The notes under the pieces are model-generated. The model was not told where the DNA came from and ran no database searches. It saw nothing but the letters and a program-made list of their open reading frames with translations. Positions 11,787-27,000 of a stretch of DNA of 64,000 nucleotides are shown one piece after another; the stretch's first letter is position 1; every line of letters begins with the position of its first letter. The stretch is taken from assembly GCA_903813345.2 (NCBI GenBank), contig CAIIXF020000012.1, positions 2,583,318-2,647,317 of the forward strand, read 5' to 3'. Both the position numbers and the translations under genes were made by a program. Origin of the DNA: Owenia fusiformis (taxonomy: Eukaryota > Annelida > Polychaeta > Sabellida > Oweniidae).

Positions 11787-12955
11787 CCAACGAACGAAGT
11801 TCGTTAGGGATATAGTGAAGCCCTCCGTCCGTCCGTCCGTCCGTCCGTCCGTCAGTCTGTCAGTCCGTCAGTCAGTCAGTCAGTCAGTCAGTCAGTCAGT
11901 CCGTCCGTCTGTCCGGAAGATAACTCAAATACTAGTTGACAGATTTTTTTCATATTTAGTGGAAAGATGTATATTGGTGAATAGTTTTACGCAAAAAAAA
12001 TTTTTTTCAAGATGGCCGCCGCTTTAAAAATGACGGGACTTTTTCGCAAAAATCATAAATTTTTCATTCTAAACCAAAGTAATTAATATTATTGTTTGAA
12101 ATTTTGGTAGTGTATTCACAACATTTATCTATTTCACATATATTCCGTGTTTTTCATCCTGACCCCCAGGGGCCATGTATGGGGGGACAGGAAAACAGAA
12201 ATTTTCGCTAATTTTTAGATCTTTCTGAAGTATAGCTTTATTATACTCAAATGAAAGGCAATTAAGAGTAGATTGCAAATATTGTATTTTTTTCTGATTG
12301 GAGCCTCGTAAAATTCAAAATGGCCGTCTAATGTACGATTTCGCAATAATTTTTCGTTCCCTTCAAAGTATGGCTATATTATACTCAAATTGAAGGAATT
12401 TTGGAGTAGATCACAATTATGGTATTATTTTTCAGATTTGTACCTCAGAAAATTCAAAATGGCTGCTTTGCAGGAATTCGCAATTCTAAAATCTAATTTT
12501 TTCATTTTCAACCAAAGTAATGAGTATAATTGATTGGAATTCGGTAATTGATATTTTGTTCGTTGGGATTTGCTACTCCGCGGAGTTGCCGTTATTATAC
12601 TCAAATAAAAGGCAATTAAGAGTAGATTGCAAATATTGTATCTTTTTTCTGATTCGAGCCTCGTAAAATTCAAAATGGCCGTCTAATGTACGATTTCGCA
12701 ATAATTTTTCGATCCCTTCAAAGTATGGCTATATTAAACTCAAATTGAAGGAATTTTGGAGTAGATCACAATTATGGTATTATTTTTCAGATTTGTATCT
12801 CAGAAAATTCAAAATGGCTGCTTTGCAGGAATTCGCAATTTTAAAATCTAATTTTTTCAATTTTAACCAAAGTAATGAGTATAATTGATTGGAATTCGCT
12901 AATTGATATTTTGTTCGTTGGGATTTGCTACTCCGCGGAGTTGCTGTTATCTAGT
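11787..12955. mobile_element. Non-autonomous repeat element with (CCGT)n/(CAGT)n microsatellite and 354-bp internal duplication
   Basis: Begins with a small palindrome (aacgaacgaagttcgtt), followed by a CCGT/CAGT tetranucleotide run at 11822-11913. Two direct copies of a ~354-bp module follow (ggcaattaag at 12257 and 12611). Each module closes with ttgttcgttgggatttgc and tactccgcggagttg. The module contains repeated 'caaaatggc' tracts. No open frame of useful length is present. The same cgttcgttgggat signature at both ends suggests one element family, but I could not define a clean target-site duplication. Confidence 0.55.
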
Positions 12956-13261
12956 TTGAAAGGTCTCTTTTTGCTTTTTAAGATAAACAAAAAATCGGAA
13001 TATTGAAAAAATCTGTGATAAGACCCCTTTTCCTGTGGCCTGGCTCATTTATTAAGTTATTGGAAGTTTTAAGAATTTGTTACAGACACCAAGCACCAAC
13101 CGCCGATCTCCAAATGCCGTCACAAAAAATGGACATCATAACCCCGTTTTGGTGGTAAAATGATAATAAAAAATAATAAAATGTCTGAAATGAGACCAAA
13201 CCCTTGAAACATGAAAACTCATCACAAATCTGTGTGATCTATAAAATCAGCAAAATTCATA

Positions 13262-13612
13262 GTGGCCAGCGAAAACTATAACTTACAACTAATTTTCAGA
13301 GGGGGTGGCACTTGGCAACCATTTAAAACTGGCAGTCATTTTCGAAATTGGCTTTTGAGCAGAACTTGTACTCACATAGGGCATATGCATATAAATTATA
13401 TTGGGTCAGCGGAATTCAAATTATTATGGTACGGATGGATGGACAGAGGGATTGCCATACAAACAAGTGGGTAAAAACATTTGAATTGATTGCGAATAAT
13501 TTCAAATGAGCCATCAATGTGTTGACAGACAGACAGAAGGACATCCACACAGGCGGATGGACAGACAAGTGGGTGATAATAATAACTCACACTATGTGAG
13601 CTAAAAACCATA
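13262..13612. other. Degenerate GACAGACA/GGATGGA microsatellite tract
   Basis: Decayed tetranucleotide repeats (gacagacagacagaaggaca, ggatggacagacaag) followed by an inverted-looking 'tcacactatgtgagc'. Probably the tail of an old interspersed repeat. No gene. Confidence 0.4.
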
Positions 13613-13673
13613 ACAACCTACAATTAGCATTATGGATACAGAATATATATTATGTGCGACAAAAATAAATAAC

Positions 13674-13858
13674 TACAGTGAAACCTGTGTAAGTTGAAAA
13701 TCGTTGGTTCCACTAAAAGTGTTCCACTTGGGATGTGGGTGTTCCACTTTCAGAGGTTTTATTAACCTTAAACCAATGGCTCACTGGACATAAAAGTGTT
13801 CCACTTACAAAGGGGTTCCACTTAGTGAGGTATTTCACTTAACAGGTTTTACTGTATC
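13674..13858. mobile_element. MITE, copy 1 (TIR CAGTRAAACCTGT, TA flanks)
   Basis: The ~180-bp element starts CAGTGAAACCTGT and ends ACAGGTTTTACTG, and is bounded by TA on both sides as in Tc1/mariner-type insertions. The interior repeats 'gtgttccactt' in both orientations. No transposase. Confidence 0.75.
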
Positions 13859-14132
13859 TAACTAACTAAAACTAAATGGTGACATAAAATTATAATGACT
13901 GGCATATTTTGTCCAATATTGGTCAGAACTGTATAAAATATTCAATCATGCTCCAAAGAAAGAATTGATAGGTGAAAATATCTACTCAATGATGCTTGGA
14001 TTCTGAAGCAAATTCCCTTGGTTGTGTGCTTCCTCTTGAATCTTAAAGTAAGTCCATGGTATCATATCTCTTCATATTATTTGACAATGGGCGATGGGGA
14101 CATCATGTCCTTTCACACCACACAGCCTGCAT

Positions 14133-17441
<3,309 letters not shown>

Positions 17442-18074
17442 GATTATAGCGGCTCAACTTCTCATCAGTTATACACTTTATTCAGCTTCTGAAAAAATGT
17501 CAAATGTTGTAAAACTTGAACTGAAAAAACTGAAATAAAAAATGTAAACTTTAGATTTAGATCTAACTTTGTCAAGAAATCATCTAATTTGAAAGTGTAG
17601 TACGTGATTTATGCTATATGTTTGTGTTCTTAGTCGAGTTTCGTGATCAATATTCTTCTAAATAATGAGTAATGTTACTTTCTCCATGAGGGCAGTCTTA
17701 CCAAACTTTTTAACATGTAAATACAGATAAGGGAGCAGCTGGTATTAATAACCCAGAGTGCATTACAACTTGTCAATTAATTTATATTTGATTTCAAAAG
17801 GAACTTCCACAAATAAGACAAACGATGAAAGTCTTAAACATAAAGCTTTATCTTTAAATTGAGAGATGATTGATATAAAGTAAACTTTTGACTATCTTTG
17901 AAAATTTAATAACACATGCTCTCATGAAGGACTTCCGGTTTTCAGCTTCCTGTAAATTTTAACAAATTTTTAATTCATCACAAATTACCGTTTATTCAGT
18001 CGCACTAAGCTCGAGGATACTCTAAAAGGGACTCTATATGTAGATATGTTCATGGGCTACCGTAATCACTTCAG
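17442..18074. promoter_or_regulatory. Divergent QPRT/BRAP promoter region with ETS-type site
   Basis: The QPRT start (minus) and the BRAP start (plus) are 633 bp apart, head to head. ACTTCCGGT at 17931-17939 is the reverse complement of ACCGGAAGT, the strong ETS/GABP consensus. It sits about 135 bp before the BRAP ATG, a typical position for housekeeping promoters. No TATA box is obvious for either gene. Shared regulation is an inference from geometry. Confidence 0.6.
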
Positions 18075-21000
18075 ATGTCTGTCTCCTTAGTAGTTGTAAG
18101 GCTAGAAATAGCTGCAAAGGCAGAACCAATTCAATCTGAAATAAATTTTACAGGTGAATTTTTTTATTTTATTGTTTACCTTTTTCAAAGAATGATCTGT
18201 ATTATTCTGCAGTCCTTTGTGTCTTGTATGAGATCCTGAGATGACACCAATAGTGACATAAAGTAAATAATAATGAATAATGAAGTAATAATAAGGAGGT
18301 GACAAAGCATTGTTGTCGGTGATATCATCATGAAAAATACAAAGATAGGCCTAAAAAATGACATCATAGGAAAAGAACAATAGATTTTTGGTTTTCTTAA
18401 CTTTACAAAGTTTCTGCTAGTGAAATTAATTTCTTCATAAAACTGAATTGATTTCAGCTACTGCATTCTACGAGTCCCTGGGGGAAGAGTCGGATACTCA
18501 TCCTAAAGCAACATACGCAGAAGCTGTTAATAATACACAACATAATTTCCCACAAGACCTCATAGAATGCCATAGAGGGCGCCGGTATATGCATGAAATA
18601 ACCATAGAAACAATCCCCTTTGAATGTGAGTATTCTTTGTTTTGCTTGGTCTTATAAGTGCATTTATTATTATACTAACTAAAGTCCAGATGTTTCTATC
18701 ATACTTGTTTTTAATTTCAAGATATATTGGCTTTTCATATTGAAGTACATTGAAAATGAATGTACTGCATTATAGTGTTGTCGCGATGTGCCATAATCGT
18801 ACATCGATGCATCGGCAATTTTCAGTAGTAAACATCGATGCACATCGCGATGTACATCGAGAAAAAGTCCGAGAAAAGTGCACTGAAATACCGAACGCTA
18901 ATGCACTAAAATACCGAACATCCGGTACATCCGGGAACTTCTAGAAAGGTGAAATGAAAGTAAAGTAATTTTTTTACGGATTAATGGTTCATTTCGAATA
19001 GCTAAAACAGTTTTAAAGCGAAAGAATATCAGTAAACATTGGAAAATGAAATAAGACATGAGAAAGGTAAGCGATTTGCGTCAAAATAAGATAAGAAAGG
19101 GTGATTTTTAGCAAATTAATTTTTTTCAAAAACATCGATGTTTTGTTTCAGACATCGATGCATCGCCAGAATCAGCTTTGGCGATGTATATCGCGATGTA
19201 TCGATTAATCGCTACTGCATTATAGTTGCATTATAGATCAGAATTGACTCGCAAGAAACCTGTGGTCATTATCTGCTTACTTTTTCCTTTACTTGTGTAG
19301 TATAGAACATAAAAAGGTAAGTTAGTATAAGGTGTTGGTTTGACACAAAATTATACCATAAAAGAGAAAAATTCCTTTCCATAAGCTCTACATGTGTTGA
19401 TTTCCTTTTTTCCTTTGTAGTACTGGAGCCAGACTCTGATAACAAAACTACCAACAACAAAATGGCTGACAGATCTGACCTTGAGGGTGAAGCTAGGAAC
19501 ATTTTGGAATCTTTCATAGCTCAAGAGAAGTCAAGGGAAAATACACCCAAGGATAAATCAGTTGAAATAAATAAAGACATGGCTATTGCTAAAGCTGGCC
19601 GTGAATTAACCATAATAGATAATGAAGTCCATCTTAAACAGTTAAAACAATATGGGAAATCTCTTGGTAAAATGGTGACTGAGTTTGAGGAACTTGGACT
19701 TTTAGAAAATCCTGATGATGATGTCACTGATGGTGCTAAAGAGGCCAGTATTGATGTCTTTGGTGCAGATGATTCAGAGACGAGAGATGAACCCAAAATG
19801 TCCTATGCCTCAAAGGTGAAAGGAGAAGCAGGTATGTGTAAGGGTTCACCTTCAGGATTTAAGACCTTTTGGTAACAGGATTTTTTCTCTAGTCAGTTTT
19901 GATTGTACCTTGGTATATAAGTCTAGATGTAAGAACAGTCATTTTTAGGCATGATAAGTAAATTTTTATTTACAGGTATGTAATTTATCACTTTTTCCTT
20001 TGGTATATCGATTCATTATATATGAATATATTAGTAGACGTTTTGACCATATAAGAGTTTCAGCTTATTTCTTTTTTAATTCACCTTTATATTATCTTAC
20101 TAAGATTCTGTGTTACTTCAGGGACATCAAGATCTCGAAACACTAGCACGAGTAGTGCAAAGGGCCTACGTCAGTCCCCCATCCCAGCAAGATTCTCACC
20201 GATTGATAATCGTAGCTCCCCAGTGACATTCTCAGATGATAATCACCGCCCAGGCAGTGGAGGTACAAGACCTAAGAGCAATAGCCCTTCAGGGTCTGGA
20301 GTGATCCATTTTAGATCGGGCAACCCAATGGCCGAAGTCACTGAAGGAATTTTACATCTCTATAAAGACAAGTAAGTCTAACTGTTACATAACAGCTAAA
20401 GGTTTCCTATTTTTCCATTTTAATGCCACCACAATTTTCCATTTTAATGCCACCACAATTTTCCATTTTAATGCCACCACAAAAAGTGATAACATATTGT
20501 GGCCAGTTTTTGGCATTTTCATCCAACACTTGGGCCTTTAACTGAAGTAATGACAACTTGTCAATGCTTTATATACAACTACATGTAATATAAATATGTA
20601 AACCTATTGAATTATCATCTAGGATTTCTCTCTTCATTCTTCCTATTTCATGGTTAGTTCACTGAAATCCACCATGTATATATTGTAAATTCTTATGATT
20701 AAAAGCAGCCTTTTAGTCTGTATTCCTATTTCTAAAAGAAATAGTTGATATGATTATTACATGAATTAAAGTGATTAGATAAAGGTCCTCGTCCTTTGAA
20801 AAGTCCTCTCTAAGTAGATAGTTGATAAACTGAGATTTTATGTGATTTTCAATGAAAAAATGAATTCCTATTAAAACTTATTTATTTGTCTTATAAACAT
20901 TTTCATTACTTTCATTTCAGTCATGTGACTTCCCTAAATGAGGATTTCCCACGTAGTGAGATGATTTGCATATTGGCCGTTCCCGCTTCAATGTCAGTAC

Positions 21001-24000
21001 AGGATTTACTGGACTTCACAGCTGGTGTAGGGTAGGATATGGCTTTATATATGAGTTCACATGAGATCTATTGGCAAGCCATACTTTTATGATTTCTGAT
21101 ATGACCTGCATTCTGATTAAAAATCTGTTAAAAATGTTGATTCTATTTTATTTGTATGTTTGATTGGATTTGCAGTCCAGGTATTGACACATGAAAAATA
21201 TAGGATATACCACACATTATTGATGTACCAGGTATTATATCTAATTTACATGCATTGTACTCGTTTGCATTTCCAGTCCAGAACATATGAAGGTACGAGA
21301 CACCACGCATCGCATAGGTACGAGACACCACAAATCATATTGTCTGATTCACATTTACATGTTTGTTTGTATTTTCAGTCCTGGGATAGAGCATATGAAG
21401 ATTATACGCGACAACACACCAAGTCAATACCTAGTCTTAGTAAAGTTTAGAAGCCAGGTAACTATAGTAACCCATACAAAGTTAAGTCATTTATGTTTGC
21501 AATTACATTTATTCAATTCTTCAATGGCATGTGGTGACATTTTGCAAGTTAATGCCTTGTTGAACCATATTTCCTGTTCAGGACCATAGAAAATCTGCCA
21601 AGAGCCGACTTATCTTTAATATTCTTTTTTGGCTTTGGAAAAGTCAGCAATATTAATTAATCTGATGCAAGGACTAATATATAAATTATATCAAGATATT
21701 ACATTCTATATCAATTGTTATATAATATGAAAAGCAACACACTTAAACACAAAGTGAATAAAAACAATAAGTTTAGTATGCATTGAAGGTAAATATTGAA
21801 TGTACAGAATGAGATGATTGCATAACAAACTTCAAATTAATACAGTATGAATCAGTTTGTCAAAATGAATTGAATTTTATTATTTTATATCTATTTTTTA
21901 TTTTCAGAAATTATCAGATGAATTCTACAATACTTATAATAATGTGCCATTTAACTCAATCCTTCCTGAAATCTGCCATCTTGTATATGTAGCTAAGGTA
22001 GAGACTGTCAAGGATACAGAGGTATTTATCATTTAATTCTATTTTTGATAATTTACTTTACTTCTGTGTTACTCTATAATTAGGCTAGCGACAATGTAAA
22101 AAAACAAATGGTCGTAACTCTGCTCCTTCTGAACCATTCTTTCATTAAATTTAAAAAGAGCATATTGTTTAAGATACATAAGGTTTGTTTGTCCTCATAG
22201 GTTTATTACACCTTTTGTCTGGCATGCTATTAACTGCTATAACTTTTGGCCTCTTATCTTACAATACACTATATATGTAAGTTTTAAATACATGAACAAT
22301 AAAATCTGTCATCAATGGACCAAATGAAAATGTTCAGATAGGCAGATGTTCACATTTCGTGAAATTATTTTACAATGATTGTTTGTTTGTTTTCCAGGGT
22401 GCTTGTCTGCCAGTTGTTGGGCTCACAGAATTACCAGTATGTACAGTGTGTTTGGAGAGAATGGTAAGCACTAATAATATGATGAAACATTCTTAACCTC
22501 TTGACTACCTGGAGTGACGAGATAACTCATCACCTCAGAAATGACCTTAAAACCCAGAGTGACGAGAAAATCCGTCACAAAATATTTCACTAAATTGCTC
22601 TTATTTGAACAATTTTCATCCAATTTACACAAAACTTGTTTTAAAATTTGTAGAAATGATCCCCGCTGGGATTCAAGAGGTTAAAGATCTTCAGCATGGT
22701 AAATCATATGGTAGCCATTTTGGATTTTCCCTCCAAAAATAACTAAGCAATAAAGAGTAGCATGTTATACAAGATATGTTGATAGAAGTGGTTTGTTAAG
22801 AAATATATTGCAGATGGTTTACCTATTAGAACTATCTCTGCAATGGTAGATGTAGAAATGTGACAAAAACAAAAATACAATTTGTTTTTTTGGATCTCAT
22901 ATTGTATAAAAGCATCTCAACTTTGTGATAAATAATTATTTTACTTTATAATTTATGAGGTTTTGAATTGTTCTTGTTTTTCTAATGTTGCTCTTTGTAC
23001 CTTTTTAGGACGAGTCTGTGGAAGGGGTGCTAACAATTCTATGTAACCATAGTTTCCATGGCTCCTGTCTCAAACAATGGGGAGATACAAGGTAGGTTGT
23101 CATATATCATATTGTCAATATCTAACAATTCTGCGTAACTGCAGTTACCAAGACTTCGTCTCAAACAATCAGGAGATACAAGGTAGGTTGTCATAGCAAT
23201 ATGTTATAATAACAACTCTATGTAATCACAGTTTCCATGGCTCCTGTCTCAAACAATGGGGAGATACAAGGTGGGTTGTCATAGCAATATGTTACAATAA
23301 CAACTCTATGTAATCACAGTTTCCATGGCTCCTGTCTCAAACAATGGGGAGATATAAGGTGGGTTGTCATAGCAATAACTGATACTTGATTTACTTTTCT
23401 TTCTCTAAACTGTATCATGTACTATATGAAATCTCCTATATTGAATTTGGCTACAACATGATATGGTGATCTGCTAACCTACGTATATTGAGGGACTGTA
23501 AAGTTAACCCGTAACCTCTTAAAATAAAGAGACTTGACTGTGATCATCTTCAGATGTTTGATTGCACATCTTCATCATATTGTAAGAAAAGCGTGACATA
23601 AAAATACAACCTCTAACGTTCGAATGAGACTCAAGTATGATAAACACTCTATCAATATTCCAAAACGAGGCCGGCATTTTTGTATCACCCTATATTTATA
23701 TCACTCTGTATTTGTATCACCCTATATTTATATCACTCTGTATTTGTATCACCCTATATTTGTCTCACTCTGTATTTGAATCTGTATTTGAATCACCCTG
23801 TATTTTGGGTCTGAAAGTGCCTCCCTAAATTGGTCCATCAATTGGTTTATTGTTTTCATTCATGCAGCAAAGATGATCGGGTCTCATAGTAAGTCCTGGC
23901 TATACTTTTCTGTATCCCATATTGTATATGCTACGTGTTCCCTATTCATTTTATTTATCATGTGTATCATTGTGTATATATATAAATATAATAAATACAG

Positions 24001-27000
24001 TCCTGTTTGCTATTTTATGCTATTTAGATGTGACATTGGTACAGCTACTTTTTATTAGCATTCAGCTGCGTTTATTTAATTTCTTAATATATATTTAAAT
24101 ATTAACAAGGGGAGTAAGTCACCGAGCCCCTTCCTCCTTTATGTGTACCTATATACTAACACATATTAGTACATTAGTACATAAACACATATTAGTACAT
24201 TTATATAGATGACTAGCTCTCCATGTACAGTAAATCTGTCTAAGTGGAACACATTTGGTACCTGTAAAAAGTGTTCCAATTGGGAGGTGTTTCACTTATA
24301 GAGGTTCATTTAACAATAAGTCAATTAGTCCTGGGAATCTGAAAAGTGCTTCACTTACAGAGGTGTTCCACTTTACAGGTTTTACTGTATATAGAATTGA
24401 CCACACTAATGGTTATGTTATGAAAATGATTCATGTAAATTGTTATGATATGGCTCTGTTGGCAGTTGTTGATGGTATGTATTGTATAAGTGAATGTATA
24501 ATTTTCATATATTGTATATTTAACTTGATTATTGTGGCTTTTTGCTTAATACAGTTGCTTTTTCGTATTTTCAAAATTGAAGCATTTTGTCAAACTTGGC
24601 TTTGATACCTTAACCATGTTATCTGACCCTGAATGAATGTTTCCTTCAATTCAGTGATTCAAACACATTCATTGATTTCATTTAAATACATTCAAAGTAT
24701 TTGAATTGTTCTAAATGAGGCTAAAAGTAATGATAACTCTTTAATAGGACCAATAAATTATACAGTTTTGTATTGTATGTTTTTGAAAAATTTCTTTCTT
24801 ATAAGGGGTCTTTGAATTTCAGTTGCCCAGTATGTAGATATGTGCAGACCCCTGAGGTGGCAGCAGATAACAAATGTTTTCAGTGCAGTTCACAAGAGGT
24901 TAGGCATGAAAAAGTTTATTTACTAATTGTTTTTAATAGAAATCTCTATACATTGTATAGTTTATGCATAAAACTGGTTTTAAATATGTTTTAGTATAAG
25001 TGTCAATATGTAAATGTTTAAATGGACACACACAATATTGTTGTACCACTATTACAAAAACGTAGATTTCAAATCAAAAAAAGAAAAATACTTGTATTTA
25101 GAACCAGGTCAATATTTTGATAACAATTTCCAAAATCAATGTACCCAATCAAATTTTCGATCACAGCACACTAGTTCTCTACAGCATTGATATTTCTCCT
25201 TGCAGAGTCTTTGGATATGTTTAATATGTGGCTATGTTGGCTGTGGGAGATATGTAGGAGGACATGCATACAGGTATGTGACATGAGTCGTTTCAATATA
25301 TTAACTTCACTGGTGATCCACTCGATTACGCTGGTTACCGAAACGGTTCGTTTTGGTAACAAAATGTCGGAACGTCGAAGGTACGATTTTTCTCTTTTCC
25401 TTATTTCATATGTTGTAGGCAGAATTCCCACGACATTTTTTAACACAGACGTGTATCAGTATCATATGTTTAAGAAAATGTACATATGTGCGAACAAATA
25501 GTTCAGAAGACAACAGAATCGTCGATTTAATTCTTCACTTAAGTTACATAAACGGTTTTTCGAAAAACAGTTAAGATCTGCACTTTTAACCAAAACCGTT
25601 TATGTAACTTAAGTGATGAATTAAATCGACGATTTTGTTGTCTTCTAAGCTATTTTTTCGCAAACATGAACATTTTCTAAAACATATGATGCTGATATAC
25701 GTTTGTGAGAAAAAGCGTCGTGGGGATTCTGCCTACAACGCGTGAAATATGGAAAAAAGAAAAATCGTACCTTCGACGTTCCGACATTTTGTTACCAAAA
25801 CGAACCGTTTTGGTAACCAGCGTAATCGAGTGGATCACCAGTGAACTTGATGTTTCATCAAAATATTGATGTAATACCATAATCGTTGTAGCTTCCAGTC
25901 ACCCATTATAGGCACTAATGCTACCTTTTGTGGTTATTCAACATTTGTTATTTTATTTTGACATGGTCTATGATTTACAATTGACCCAACCATTGAATTC
26001 TGTAGATGTGCATCTATTAAAGTCAGTAAGTATAATTATTAATTAAGAAATTCCAGTCATTTCAAAGATAATTTCACCATATTTCCAGTATATTTCCCCC
26101 TATTCCAACATATTTCCCCATATTCCCTGTATATTATCCCATTTTTCCAGTATATTTGACCATATTTCCAGTATATAATCCCATATTTCTACCATATTTC
26201 CCCAAAGTTCCAGTGTATTTTCCCATGTATTCAACATATTTCCACTATAAAACCACCTTAACATTAATTTTTCCAGTCATTTCCAAGAAACAGAACACAC
26301 ATTCTCCATGCAGCTAGGGAACAACCGAGTTTGGGACTATGCAGGGGACAATTACGTTCATAGACTGGTGCAAAATAAAGGTGATGGGAAACTCGTCCAA
26401 GTTGACGAGAGAGGGAATGTCGTTGATAATGATGAAAAGATTGATTCTTTGACGTTAGAAGTAAGTTGCTTTGTTAGTCACCACCACTGTCACCACTACA
26501 AGTAGTGACATATTGTTATAGTCTCCAACTTTTTTTGTAGACACTGTTCGGCATTTGGTAGTCGACGTTTGGTGTCTGTAACAAATGGCAGGTGGTGACA
26601 TTTTGTTGGATTTTGTAATGTGTATCAAGATATTCTTCAATAAAGAAATAGTTTACATGATTCTATTTGACAAATTTTCTTTTGTTTGGCCCATTTATCA
26701 GTAATTGAACAACAATTCCAATATATTCTTTCCCAAAGTTTATTTTCCAATTTGTCCAGTAGATGTATATATGATGCATTTTCACTTACTTCTGGTAAAC
26801 TTCCCATGTAAACTTTATATTTGGTTATTTCCAGTATTTTGTCCCATATTTCAAGCCTTTTTCCCATATTTCCACCATATTTTGGCTTTCTAGACATTTC
26901 ACCCCCTGGACGTTTCACCCCTAGACTGTTCACCCCTTAGACGTTTCACCCCCTGGACATTTCACCCCTTAGACATTTCATCCCCTGGACATTTCTCCCC

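Noticed and set aside
11815-12027. Ser/Val/Arg/Pro-repeat open frame
   Set aside because: Translation of the CCGT/CAGT microsatellite.
23637-23828. 63-codon open frame rich in Tyr, Ile and Leu
   Set aside because: Produced by the tatcaccctatattt minisatellite.
25171-25880. Two similar open frames of 67-104 codons on opposite strands
   Set aside because: They are the mirror-image arms of the 536-bp foldback element, not genes.
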